DNA of 14,405 nucleotides, from NCBI GenBank assembly GCA_030837265.1, contig JAUPKV010000093.1:1-14405 (forward strand), written 5' to 3'. The position numbers and the translations under genes are program-made. A model generated the notes under the pieces. That model made no database searches and was not told where the DNA came from. It saw only the letters and a list, made by a program, of their open reading frames with translations. Below, in pieces: positions 7,602 to 14,405 of this stretch (within the stretch, counting starts at the first letter, position 1; the number at the start of each line of letters is the position of its first letter). The DNA is from Methanobacteriota archaeon (GTDB lineage Archaea; Halobacteriota; Methanosarcinia; Methanosarcinales; Methanosarcinaceae).

Positions 7602-7603
7602 TA

Positions 7604-7757
7604 AAGAAAAAGTTAGAGGTTAGTGGCGATGAGAAGACCGCTAAGAATCATCGCCACTTTGCAGGAAGCAATGTGGGTATTGGGCACGACCCCACGTATC
7701 TCGTTTTTGTTGTTAGCAAGGGAGAAGATGAACCCCTGCTTCTTAGTAGTTGATTGA
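7604..7757 (+). pseudogene. Coding-like remnant after hemB
   Basis: Immediately after hemB there is about 150 bp that is less AT-rich than the spacer beyond it and is open in two forward frames. One frame (to TGA 7751-7753) has no start codon upstream and ends NHRHFAGSNVGIGHDPTY then LVFVVSKGEDEPLLLSS. The other starts at ATG 7629 and ends at TGA 7755-7757 (42 codons, MRRPLRIIATLQEAMWVLG and onward). I recognise neither. The segment also holds an 11-bp inverted repeat (7622-7632 / 7648-7658), a GTGGG/CCCAC stem (7673-7677 / 7691-7695) and an AGAAG/CTTCT stem (7723-7727 / 7739-7743). The right end of an IS200/IS605-type element or a structured RNA are possible readings. Not resolved. Confidence 0.35.
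7622..7658 (+). repeat. 11-bp inverted repeat downstream of hemB
   Basis: AGTGGCGATGA at 7622-7632 pairs exactly with TCATCGCCACT at 7648-7658, with a 15-base loop. It begins 21 bases after the hemB stop. It may stabilise or end the hemB mRNA, or be a structural part of the remnant element in which it lies. Confidence 0.6.
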
Positions 7758-8121
7758 ACAGACCCAATATTATATACAACTTATATTGATATATATTTAT
7801 TCAGAATCTAAAAATACTCAATTATTAAAACTTTTTTTAGGAAGATATATTATTTTAGTATTTATTTTGAGACCTATTATATTGTTTATTTGGTGTCTTA
7901 TTTGTAATTTTTTAAATGATTTCAACCTTTTATTTTTTGCTTGGTAGAAGTGCAGACAATTAAGCCAGCAACAGACTCATTAAAGCCAGAAAACGAGTCT
8001 TATACAATTCATCTCATTCCAGAATCTGTATCACAATAACACACTTTATCATAAAATCTTTTTTAATTATAAATAAATATATAAAGCAAATTTATTTAAT
8101 GTATTAATTCAAAGGAAACAC

Positions 8122-8201
8122 TGCAGACTTACAGAAAATCCAGCACCTATTTCTTTTAATAATCCAATCCTAAACAACCTAACTCTTTTCGTAAGTCTGC
8201 A
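8122..8201. repeat. 80-bp segment bounded by 11-bp inverted repeats
   Basis: TGCAGACTTAC and its exact reverse complement bound this segment. The interior has no coding potential. It resembles a very small terminal-inverted-repeat element (MITE-like), or simply a long-loop hairpin. No target-site duplication is obvious. Confidence 0.35.
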
Positions 8202-8531
8202 TGCAACTAATTATTCTCATCTTTACTTTAAGGCCCATTAGTCCTTTAGGCCATTATGATGATCTCAAACTTTACACGCAAATAAGGATTAGTATCAAGA
8301 GTAAGAGATTAAATTATACATTGAAGTGCAAAACCATTGATTCTAATTTTTATTTAGATTGTCTTCTTAGTAATAAGCTTATTACATATAATTAATTATA
8401 ATAATTTGTTTTGAAAACATACTTTTTATCGAATGTTAGCTCAGATTTTTGCTAAAATAGTATACCGTATTTCTCGTTCTCATTCTTCAATTTAAATAAA
8501 GGCATCCTCATTGTTTTCAAGAAAAAATCTA

Positions 8532-8570
8532 GTGCTCCAGAGGTGCAATTCGGGAATCGCAACTCGGGAA
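8532..8570 (+). repeat. Dispersed 39-bp repeat, copy 1
   Basis: This copy starts GTGCTCC and ends CGCAACTCGGGAA. It matches 34 of 39 bases, without gaps, to 12292-12330 on the same strand. Both copies contain an internal near-duplicate of GCAACTCGGGAA. The two lie on either side of the surface-protein gene. Confidence 0.65.
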
Positions 8571-8682
8571 TTACTCGGAAATGTTATTAGCTTAAAACGT
8601 TTATTCCCACCCCACTTAAAGCTTAAATGGAAAAGTCCTTGTGCCTTCCTAAGCATTATTGTTATTGCTCCATTTTTATTAC

Positions 8683-11346
8683 TTACCTTACAGTGACATA
8701 ATTTGATACCTTTTTAGTGTTACTACCGGCGGAATTCTTGACAATTAATGTTACAGTGTATCTTCCTGCTTTATTGTAAATATGTACAGGATTCTTGTCT
8801 GTTGAAGTGCTTTTATCGCCAAAGTTCCAGGACCACGACGTAGGATTGTTGGTACTTCTATCACTGAATGCCACCTTAAGCGGTGCTTTCCCGGAGAGCG
8901 GTGAGGCTGTAAAGGCAGCAACTGGCGGTTTTAATGCATTTACAACAACATAAGCGGACTTAGTCGCAGTGTTGCTTCCAGCGGAATTTGTTACCGTTAA
9001 AGTCACAGTGTAATTTCCGGCCTTACTGTATGTATGTGTTGGATTCTTGAGTGTTGAGGTACTTTTATCACCAAAATCCCACTTCCATTTATTTGGCGAT
9101 CCCGTGCTTTTGTCAGTAAATGTTACTTTCAATTGTGCATATCCTGTAGTTGGAGATGCCGAAAAAGCAGCCGCTGGAAGTGACACCGAGATTTCCAAAA
9201 CGACTATTTGAGAAGATATTGAACTTGAACCATTTTTATTGTTTGCCGTTAAGTTTACAGTATAAGTTCCTGCTTTTGTGAACTGATGTACAGGATTCTT
9301 AGAAGTTGAAGTTCCACCATCTCCGAAGTTCCAGGACCATGAAGTAGGTGAACCGGTGCTTTTGTCAGTAAATGTTATTCTCAATGGTGCAATTCCGGTT
9401 GTAGAAGACGCATCGAAAGAAGCTACCGGAATTATTACTGGTCTTGATGTAACTATTATTTGAGTAAATGTTGAATTTGAGCCGTTTTTATTGCTTGCTG
9501 TTAAGTTTACAGTATAAGTTCCTGATTTTGTGAACTGATGTACAGGATTTTTCTGTGTTGAAGTTTCACCGTCTCCGAAGTTCCAGGACCATGAAGTAGG
9601 TGAACCGGTACTTTTGTCGGTAAATGTTATTCTCAATGGTGCAATTCCGGTTGTAGAAGACACGTTGAAAGAGGCTGCCGGAAGTATCGGTCTTAATAAA
9701 ACTATAATTTGCGCAGATTTTGAATCTGTGCCATTATCGTTGCTTGCCGTTAAGCTAGCAGTATAAGTTCCAGGTGTCGTGAATACATGTACAGTATTTT
9801 GCTGTGTCGTAACAGTGCCGGCTCCAAAGTTCCAGGACCAGCCTGTTGCTGCACTTGAGTCGTCCGTAAATTGAACGTAAAGTGGAGCGTACCCGCTTGT
9901 TACATTACTACTGAAATCCGCACCTGGAAATATTGGCACTACAGAGTCACAAGTTGGTGATTTGGACTCAAATATCGTATTCCCGTATGCACCTATATTA
10001 ATTCTATTTCCGTTGCATTGAGGTTCTTTAGAATAAGCTGACTGAAGATAACCGGCGTCAATGCAGGGGGAAGTTAGGGCATCATTTGTCCATCCATTCC
10101 CATTCCAGTGACCAGCTATTGATTTAAGGTGATAATCACGGTTAGACGCATTTACATACAATGGATCAACAACCATATCGGAAGTTGACAAACTTACACC
10201 GTTGGCATTTCCAGGCAAATTGTTATAGAAACAATTATTTTGCAATATGAATGAGTGAGTTGTTGTGAGTATATTTTGGATACCGTATCCACTTCTCGTA
10301 TTGGACAATATGTTGTTCCTTACCGTCAACACAAAACCTGAGCCAGTTGGCATCGCTGTATATATATTGCCTTGAGCTATGCCGGAGCTGTATGCTCCAT
10401 CGATCACGTTATTTTCAATTAAACCGTTAAAACCATCTGATAGGATTCCACCTGTTATTCCATTTTGAGGAGTAGTTCCCGTATCATATATTATGTTATG
10501 ATGGACATGAACATAAGTGGATGATGCAGGGTATGAACCTGCTCCAAAAATCCAGATACCCGCATGAACTGTGTTATGTATCACATTATTGTAAATTTCA
10601 ATATCATCCATCGGGTGATCGCTGCTGTATTTCTGGATCTCAATACCAGCACCACCTGAACCCTGTGAAGTGATTGTGTTATCATGGAAGCTTACATGAT
10701 TTGAGTTATATGCTCGGAGCCCGCTATTAGTTCGGCAGGTGATGTCATTGTTATACGCTTCGATATAAGATGAATCACAGGCATAAAGCCCATCATGACC
10801 CAATAAATACAGTATATTGTCATGATAACTCAAATTGCTACATGTATGCATTTCAATTCCATCATCATGATTATTGGTTAAAATCATGTGATTTACATCG
10901 ATATTCTTTGAACTATAAATGCCTAATATATTGTAATAATTTGCACCACTATGTACCCTGGTGTTTTCTTCCCTGTTCCCGTTAATTGTAAAACCGCTAA
11001 TGACTATATTTTGAATGCCTGAAATCTGAACCATTGATTTCGCAACGTACCAGTCAGCATAACTTGCAAGTTTAATAGTCGCACCAGGATCGCCTGTAAG
11101 CGTTGAATTACTTACCATTACAATTGTATCGCTGATCACATAGGTTGCTGGCCCTTTAAGATAAACGGTTGTAAACCCAGGATGAGCCGCCACATACTGA
11201 ATTGCTTGATTTATCTGTACATTCGCGTCCCCCGAGCCACAATTAAAATCCCCGCTACCATCTGTTGCCACATAAACTACTGGTGCATTTGGTATACACA
11301 AAGCAGTAGGAGTATTTAGTAGAATGTAAAAACACATAAGAACCAA
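8683..11346 (-). CDS. Secreted beta-helix protein with five PKD domains
   Basis: This is a large predicted extracellular protein (887 residues). A hydrophobic N-terminus (VLMCFYILLNTPTALC) looks like a signal peptide. Residues about 24-460 form a right-handed parallel beta-helix with many N-rich rungs (YNNDI, HDNTI, IYNNVI, IENNVI, VRNNIL) and the closing SPCIDAGY...INIGAYGNT. Five PKD domains follow at about 473-550, 555-633, 639-717, 724-803 and 808-887, each with a WSWNFGD-type strand. The first has NFGAG instead of NFGDG. There is no C-terminal membrane anchor. Such proteins in Methanosarcina are cell-surface or matrix components, and beta-helix domains often bind or cleave polysaccharide; the substrate here is unknown. 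Start: TTG 11346 or ATG 11337, both lacking a good ribosome binding site. The frame stays open upstream and encodes KTKNRYLEPRLL, a better signal-peptide n-region but without an ATG, GTG or TTG. Confidence 0.85.
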   Translation of the reverse strand: MVLMCFYILLNTPTALCIPNAPVVYVATDGSGDFNCGSGDANVQINQAIQYVAAHPGFTTVYLKGPATYVISDTIVMVSNSTLTGDPGATIKLASYADWYVAKSMVQISGIQNIVISGFTINGNREENTRVHSGANYYNILGIYSSKNIDVNHMILTNNHDDGIEMHTCSNLSYHDNILYLLGHDGLYACDSSYIEAYNNDITCRTNSGLRAYNSNHVSFHDNTITSQGSGGAGIEIQKYSSDHPMDDIEIYNNVIHNTVHAGIWIFGAGSYPASSTYVHVHHNIIYDTGTTPQNGITGGILSDGFNGLIENNVIDGAYSSGIAQGNIYTAMPTGSGFVLTVRNNILSNTRSGYGIQNILTTTHSFILQNNCFYNNLPGNANGVSLSTSDMVVDPLYVNASNRDYHLKSIAGHWNGNGWTNDALTSPCIDAGYLQSAYSKEPQCNGNRINIGAYGNTIFESKSPTCDSVVPIFPGADFSSNVTSGYAPLYVQFTDDSSAATGWSWNFGAGTVTTQQNTVHVFTTPGTYTASLTASNDNGTDSKSAQIIVLLRPILPAASFNVSSTTGIAPLRITFTDKSTGSPTSWSWNFGDGETSTQKNPVHQFTKSGTYTVNLTASNKNGSNSTFTQIIVTSRPVIIPVASFDASSTTGIAPLRITFTDKSTGSPTSWSWNFGDGGTSTSKNPVHQFTKAGTYTVNLTANNKNGSSSISSQIVVLEISVSLPAAAFSASPTTGYAQLKVTFTDKSTGSPNKWKWDFGDKSTSTLKNPTHTYSKAGNYTVTLTVTNSAGSNTATKSAYVVVNALKPPVAAFTASPLSGKAPLKVAFSDRSTNNPTSWSWNFGDKSTSTDKNPVHIYNKAGRYTVTLIVKNSAGSNTKKVSNYVTVR
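9196..9684 (-). repeat. Tandem duplication of PKD modules 2 and 3
   Basis: PKD2 (9448-9684) and PKD3 (9196-9432) repeat with a period of exactly 252 bp. The segments 9321-9409 and 9573-9661 differ at only two of 89 bases, far closer than either is to PKD1, 4 or 5. This indicates a recent duplication or gene conversion inside the gene. Confidence 0.85.
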
Positions 11347-11398
11347 TAACCTTGGCTCTAGATACCTATTTTTCGTTTTATCTACCCCATTAACACTA

Positions 11399-11408
11399 GA
11401 TATATTAA
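11399..11408 (-). promoter_or_regulatory. Candidate TATA box for the surface-protein gene
   Basis: The reverse strand reads TTAATATATC here, a plausible TATA box. A start site near 11375 would leave about 30-40 bases before TTG 11346 or ATG 11337. This fits the late start sites rather than one far upstream. Confidence 0.35.
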
Positions 11409-11468
11409 TGACTAAAGTTTTTTATTAAACCTGTTTAGGACTTCCCTTTTACTATTTTACAATTAAAC

Positions 11469-11498
11469 AAACCTGGTTTTGCAATTAAAACCTGGTTT
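11469..11498. promoter_or_regulatory. Two copies of palindrome AAACC-T-GGTTT
   Basis: AAACCTGGTTT occurs at 11469-11479 and 11488-11498, 19 bases apart start to start. Each is a 5-bp inverted repeat around one base. They lie about 60-100 bases upstream of the surface-protein TATA-like box, where an operator could sit. Only the pattern is seen; no regulator is identified. Confidence 0.3.
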
Positions 11499-11630
11499 CA
11501 GTAATGTTCACGATTGCTTTTGCTCACGATTACTTTTTCTTAATTTTAAAAGCAAGTACGCCTGTGTTTAGATCTCTTTCCCACGTTTTTTGTCAATAAA
11601 AAATCTTGATATTTTTGATGTTGCTGGAAC

Positions 11631-11738
11631 TTAAGCAGACGTTTCCCTGGTCTGCAGATAGGTAACCCTTCCGACGTCTTCCCGGTTATTGTAATTAACA
11701 GGCGGATTACCCTCCCGAACCAAATACTTCAATTTCAT
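11631..11738 (-). CDS. Possible 35-residue protein or gene remnant
   Basis: ATG at 11738 opens a 35-codon frame ending at TAA 11631-11633. The product begins MKLKYLVREGNPPVNYNNRE and ends DVGRVTYLQTRETSA. It is charged and has no hydrophobic segment. A GGGGA-like sequence (GTGGGGAAG) lies 5-10 bases upstream of the ATG. The base composition is much less AT-rich than its flanks and codon use looks like that of the real genes here, which argues for coding descent. I do not recognise it. It could be the C-terminal scrap of a transposon or other gene rather than a functional small protein. The GCAGAC/GTCTGC stem at 11635-11640 / 11650-11655 lies at its 3' end. Confidence 0.35.
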   Translation of the reverse strand: MKLKYLVREGNPPVNYNNREDVGRVTYLQTRETSA

Positions 11739-12004
11739 TTTTACTTCCCCACTGTATAATTTCCAAAATTTATTAAAACATTATTACATTATATTTATTA
11801 TAAATATTTATCTTATTTAAATAACATTATTTACATAGTCTTCGATGTTTCCATTTTTTATATATCCCGTAAATTAAGTTTAAAACATAAAAAAAGCTAT
11901 TTTTTTACTTCTATTTATGAGACTACAGTTAACAATAATTTGAAAAAAGCATTTAACTATTAGATTAATTTTCCATCAAAATTTAAATATTTATCAAACA
12001 GTCA

Positions 12005-12037
12005 GTCCTCTTGAGCGAGCCAGGCGAGCGAAAAGAC
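12005..12037 (+). repeat. GTCCTCTTGAG repeat, copy A
   Basis: The sequence GTCCTCTTGAGCGAGC, then GCGAGCGAAAAGAC, matches the copy at 12255-12288. The ends GTC and GAC are complementary and the core is rich in GAGCG, so it can fold. This looks like a dispersed genomic repeat of the kind common between Methanosarcina genes. Confidence 0.55.
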
Positions 12038-12155
12038 TTCATGCTGATGCCATTACATCGCACCCAAAAAAATCACGGATTTTTCAAATTTCTAAAACAA
12101 AGCATTGGAGTTAATCCACTTTTGAGAGTGTAGCGACATAAAAGGATATTGTACT

Positions 12156-12231
12156 GTTGCAATTACATCGCAACTTCCAGAAAATAGTCGATTTTCTGTG
12201 ATCCCGAAGCAAAACGCAAACAAACTGGAAG
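12156..12231 (+). repeat. Cluster of nested hairpins
   Basis: Three inverted repeats lie in 76 bases: GTTGC (12156-12160) / GCAAC (12170-12174); CAGAAAAT (12178-12185) / ATTTTCTG (12191-12198) with a five-base loop; and CTTCCAG (12174-12180) / CTGGAAG (12225-12231), which encloses most of the second. The word ATTACATCGCA appears here (12162-12172) and at 12052-12062. The cluster could be a structured RNA or decayed repeat copies; its function is unknown. Confidence 0.45.
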
Positions 12232-12254
12232 CACATAACTATAATTTTTAATTA

Positions 12255-12330
12255 GTCCTCTTGAGGGAGCGGAGCGACCGAAAAGGACACCGTGCTCCCG
12301 AAGCGCAACTCGGGAAGCGCAACTCGGGAA
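12255..12330 (+). repeat. GTCCTCTTGAG repeat copy B joined to 39-bp repeat copy 2
   Basis: The first half (12255-12288, GTCCTCTTGAGGGAGC to AAAAGGAC, ends complementary) matches copy A at 12005. The second half (12292-12330) matches 8532-8570 at 34 of 39 bases and contains GCGCAACTCGGGAA twice in tandem. The composite lies about 160 bases upstream of the regulator gene. Confidence 0.65.
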
Positions 12331-12488
12331 GTAGAATTCTGCTGTGAAAAAGATAATGTATATTAATGATAATTCCATTGTTCTGAAAGAAAAATTTTGT
12401 TTTAAATGATTGATAAGTCTGGGAAATGCAAAGGTTTTTAAGTGAATCTTCTAGTAATTCTGAAAAATCCAGCTGGAGAAGATGTGTA

Positions 12489-13043
12489 ATGCAGGATAAG
12501 ATCAGGGAAATCGCAGGTCGAGTTCGCGAGCTCCGCGAACTCTCAGATGTCTCGGTCAAAGAAATGGCAGAATATCTGAAGGTATCCGATGAGATGTACA
12601 AAAAATACGAAAGCGGAATTGAGGACATCCCGGTAAGTTTACTTTTTGAGATTGCGCATAAACTACAGGTAGATATGTCTACCCTCCTGACAGGAGAAGA
12701 GCCGCGCATGAACATTTTTACACTTACACGGGATGGAAAAGGAGTCAGCGTTGAGAGAAGAAAGCAGTATGCATACCAGAATCTTGCAGAAAAGTTCATC
12801 CATAAAAAAGCCGAGTTCTTTGTAGTTATGGTAGAACCTAAACCCCATGGGACAAAACCAGAAACTAATTCCCATGCAGGACAGGAATTCAATTATGTGC
12901 TGGATGGCACTTTGAAGGTTTACATTCATGATAATGAGATTGTCCTGAATAAAGGAGACTCGATTTATTTTGATTCCAAATATGAGCATGCTATGGAAGC
13001 TATGGATGGTAAACCTGCCAAGTTCCTGGCAGTTATATTGTAA
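12489..13043 (+). CDS. XRE-family regulator with C-terminal cupin domain
   Basis: This is a predicted cytoplasmic transcription regulator of 184 residues. Residues about 7-66 form a Cro/C1-type helix-turn-helix ([32 protein letters not shown]). Residues about 105-184 are a single cupin barrel with [19 protein letters not shown] and [15 protein letters not shown]129, E133 and H167 would be the metal or ligand positions. Proteins with this layout sense a small molecule through the cupin and bind DNA through the HTH. The start is ATG 12489, with GGAG ten bases upstream. The frame continues upstream to an ATG at 12426, but that extension (Ser/Arg rich) is outside the HTH and lacks a binding site. 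It is followed 161 bases downstream on the same strand by an acyl-CoA synthetase, a likely target or partner (inferred). Confidence 0.85.
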   Translation: MQDKIREIAGRVRELRELSDVSVKEMAEYLKVSDEMYKKYESGIEDIPVSLLFEIAHKLQVDMSTLLTGEEPRMNIFTLTRDGKGVSVERRKQYAYQNLAEKFIHKKAEFFVVMVEPKPHGTKPETNSHAGQEFNYVLDGTLKVYIHDNEIVLNKGDSIYFDSKYEHAMEAMDGKPAKFLAVIL

Positions 13044-13056
13044 TAGTCAAATTGGA

Positions 13057-13065
13057 TTTATATCC
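13057..13065 (+). promoter_or_regulatory. Candidate TATA box for the acyl-CoA synthetase gene
   Basis: TTTATATCC lies 140-150 bases before the synthetase ATG and just after the regulator stop. If used, the leader would be about 115 bases and would include the hairpin at 13138-13159. The gene could also be read through from the regulator. Confidence 0.3.
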
Positions 13066-13137
13066 AGCTTGTGACTGCAAAAATAGATGCGCGATAAGAA
13101 GCTAGATTCCAATAAAAAGCTTTGAAGACTTCTAATC

Positions 13138-13159
13138 TGAAGCCTGCCCTCAGGCATTC
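13138..13159 (+). repeat. Hairpin in the synthetase leader
   Basis: TGAAGCCTG pairs with CAGGCATTCA with one bulged base and a four-base loop (CCCT). It lies about 45 bases before the synthetase ATG. No T-tract follows, so a terminator is unlikely; it may affect translation or mRNA stability. Confidence 0.35.
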
Positions 13160-13204
13160 AGAGTTCCCAAAAAATACATAAAACAGATAAAAAGGGTGTC
13201 CAGA

Positions 13205-14405
13205 ATGACTTCCTTGTTGAGCCAATTTGTTTCCAAAACTGATTTCGAATCTTATGAGGATTTCCAGGAAAATTTTAAATTCCGGGTCCCTGAGAATTTC
13301 AACTTTGCCTATGACATTGTCGATGCCTATGCGAGAGATTCCCCCGAGAAAATTGCTATGGTCTGGTGTGACGATAATGAGCAAGAGAGAATCTTTACCT
13401 TCAAAGACCTCAAGTACTACAGTGACAAAGCTGCTAATTTCTTTTTAAAGCATGGAATAGGAAAAGGCGACTATGTAATGCTCACCTTAAAAAGCCGCTC
13501 TGAGTTCTGGTACTGCATACTGGGACTGCACAAGCTTGGAGCAATTGCAGTGCCTGCAACTCACATGCTCAAAACGCGAGACATTGTTTACCGGATCGAA
13601 AAAGCCGGACTAAAAATGATTGTCAGCATCAAGGAAGATGGAGTTCCTGAGCAGGTGGATGAGGCCCATTCCCAATGCGGCGACATCCCACTCAAAAAAG
13701 TACTTGTTGGAGATGAAAGCAGGGAAGGCTGGATTGATTTAAAGAAAGAGCTTGAAGAGGCGTCCTCTGATTTTGAGAGGCCTGCAGGCGAGGCAGCTAC
13801 TAAAAATGATGATATTTCTCTGGTCTATTTCTCATCTGGAACTGCAGGCTTTCCTAAAATGGTTGAGCATGACTTTACTTATCCTCTCGGACATATCTTT
13901 ACTGCTAAATACTGGCAGAATGTCGAGGACGACGGCCTGCATTACACTGTTGCGGACAGTGGCTGGGGTAAATGCGTATGGGGCAAAATCTATGGGCAAT
14001 GGATCGCAGGTTGCGCAGTCTTTGTCTATGATTACGACCGATTTGAAGCCAAAAATATGCTTGAGAAGGCCTCAAAATTTGGAGTTACGACCTTTTGCGC
14101 TCCACCTACAATCTATCGTTTCCTGATCAAAGAAGATCTTACTCAGTATAACTTCGGTTCCCTTAAATATGCAGTAGTTGCTGGCGAACCCCTGAACCCA
14201 GAGGTATTTAACCGTTTCCTAAAATTCACGGGTATAAAGCTAATGGAAGGTTTCGGGCAGACCGAAACCGTTGTTGCCATTGCAAACTTCCCCTGGATGG
14301 AACCAAAGCCGGGATCTGTGGGAAAACCAACTCCAGGTTATAAGATAGAGCTGATTGACAGGGACGGCAGGCTTTGTGAGGTAGGAGAAGAAGGAGAAAT
14401 TGTGA
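13205..14405 (+). CDS. AMP-forming medium-chain acyl-CoA synthetase (partial, 5' part)
   Basis: This enzyme activates a carboxylic acid with ATP to an acyl-AMP and transfers it to CoA. The first 400 codons are present; the frame is still open at the window end, so the C-terminal domain is missing. The ANL-superfamily motifs are clear: the phosphate loop [11 protein letters not shown] at 208-218, AGEPLNPEV at 326-334, and the adenylate-binding GFGQTET at 349-355. DSGWGK (251-256) and the N-terminal arrangement resemble acetyl-/medium-chain acyl-CoA synthetases, as in the characterised Methanosarcina acetivorans medium-chain enzyme, which favours branched acids. Acetyl-CoA synthetase proper is less likely because the N-terminus is shorter (the loop motif is near 210, not 260). 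The start is ATG 13205, with GGGTG at 13194-13198 six bases upstream. The XRE-cupin gene precedes it. Confidence 0.9.
   Translation, partial: MTSLLSQFVSKTDFESYEDFQENFKFRVPENFNFAYDIVDAYARDSPEKIAMVWCDDNEQERIFTFKDLKYYSDKAANFFLKHGIGKGDYVMLTLKSRSEFWYCILGLHKLGAIAVPATHMLKTRDIVYRIEKAGLKMIVSIKEDGVPEQVDEAHSQCGDIPLKKVLVGDESREGWIDLKKELEEASSDFERPAGEAATKNDDISLVYFSSGTAGFPKMVEHDFTYPLGHIFTAKYWQNVEDDGLHYTVADSGWGKCVWGKIYGQWIAGCAVFVYDYDRFEAKNMLEKASKFGVTTFCAPPTIYRFLIKEDLTQYNFGSLKYAVVAGEPLNPEVFNRFLKFTGIKLMEGFGQTETVVAIANFPWMEPKPGSVGKPTPGYKIELIDRDGRLCEVGEEGEIV

Larger units (their letters stand above)
7758..8682. other. AT-rich spacer with inverted repeats
   Basis: No gene can be supported. The small forward open frames at 7750-7947, 8201-8395 and 8511-8696 have AT-driven composition and no ribosome binding sites. 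Visible structure is AGACTC (7973-7978) / GAGTCT (7995-8000), an 11-bp inverted repeat TGCAGACTTAC (8122-8132) / GTAAGTCTGCA (8191-8201) enclosing 58 bases, and a copy of a dispersed repeat at 8532-8570. Confidence 0.5.
11409..12488. other. Repeat-rich spacer between surface protein and regulator
   Basis: This region contains paired AAACCTGGTTT palindromes (11469-11498), a pair of TCACGATT repeats (11507-11536), the possible 35-codon reverse ORF at 11631-11738, an AT-rich stretch without features at about 11760-12000, and a hairpin-rich repeat zone at 12005-12330. A possible TATA box for the regulator gene lies at 12357-12365 (TGTATATTA). Confidence 0.45.

Noticed and set aside
7750..8395. 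Forward open frames of 65 and 64 codons
   Set aside because: Composition is F/I/L/N/Y/K rich as expected from AT-rich noncoding DNA; no start signals.
8511..8696. Forward 61-codon open frame
   Set aside because: Runs through a dispersed repeat and overlaps the 3' end of the surface-protein gene; no ribosome binding site.
12248..12892. Reverse 214-codon open frame opposite the regulator
   Set aside because: Shadow of the XRE-cupin gene (Ser/Phe/Leu rich), which has clear domains on the other strand.
13752..14126. Forward 124-codon open frame within the synthetase
   Set aside because: Out-of-frame shadow; the acyl-CoA synthetase motifs read through in the other frame.
1..14405. CRISPR array, tRNA or rRNA genes
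   Set aside because: No regularly spaced long repeats and no cloverleaf or rRNA signature was seen on reading; the only tandem array is the 20-bp unit without spacers at 6541-6620.

Overview
The window looks like a chromosomal segment of a methanogenic archaeon of the genus Methanosarcina. The reasons are the AT-rich spacers with archaeal TATA-like boxes, Shine-Dalgarno sites of the GGAGG/GGTGATC type, a siroheme-dependent (alternative) heme b gene set, a large secreted protein with a beta-helix and PKD repeats, and an AMP-forming medium-chain acyl-CoA synthetase of the kind described in Methanosarcina. The genus is inferred from gene content; the species cannot be named from the sequence alone.

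Layout. Positions 1-178 hold the 3' end of aroC (chorismate synthase). About 1.1 kb of AT-rich spacer follows. Positions 1290-4113 form a tight forward block: ahbD (radical SAM heme synthase), two siroheme decarboxylase subunits (ahbA, ahbB) and a precorrin-2 dehydrogenase (CysG/Met8-like). A reverse-strand gene for a small TIR/deoxyribosyltransferase-like protein (4178-4690) sits between this block and hemA (glutamyl-tRNA reductase, GTG start at 5218) and hemB (porphobilinogen synthase, 6627-7601). The hemA-hemB gap is made of four 20-bp tandem repeat units; the last unit carries the hemB ribosome binding site. The pathway genes here cover both ends of heme synthesis: glutamyl-tRNA to porphobilinogen (hemA and, after an aminotransferase not seen here, hemB), precorrin-2 to sirohydrochlorin, siroheme to didecarboxysiroheme (AhbAB), and Fe-coproporphyrin III to heme (AhbD). 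hemL, hemC, hemD, the uroporphyrinogen methyltransferase, a sirohydrochlorin ferrochelatase and ahbC are not in the window.

Downstream of hemB the character changes. There is a short coding-like remnant (7604-7757), about 0.9 kb of AT-rich spacer, and then a reverse-strand 887-residue secreted protein (right-handed beta-helix plus five PKD domains, two of them recently duplicated). Behind that lies about 1.1 kb of repeat-rich spacer containing a possible 35-codon gene or gene remnant and two copies of a GTCCTCTTGAG repeat. One of those copies continues into a 39-bp element that is also found before the surface-protein gene.

The right end carries an XRE-cupin regulator (12489-13043) and the first 400 codons of an acyl-CoA synthetase that runs off the window. 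The spacing and shared strand suggest the regulator governs or is co-expressed with the synthetase; this is inference.
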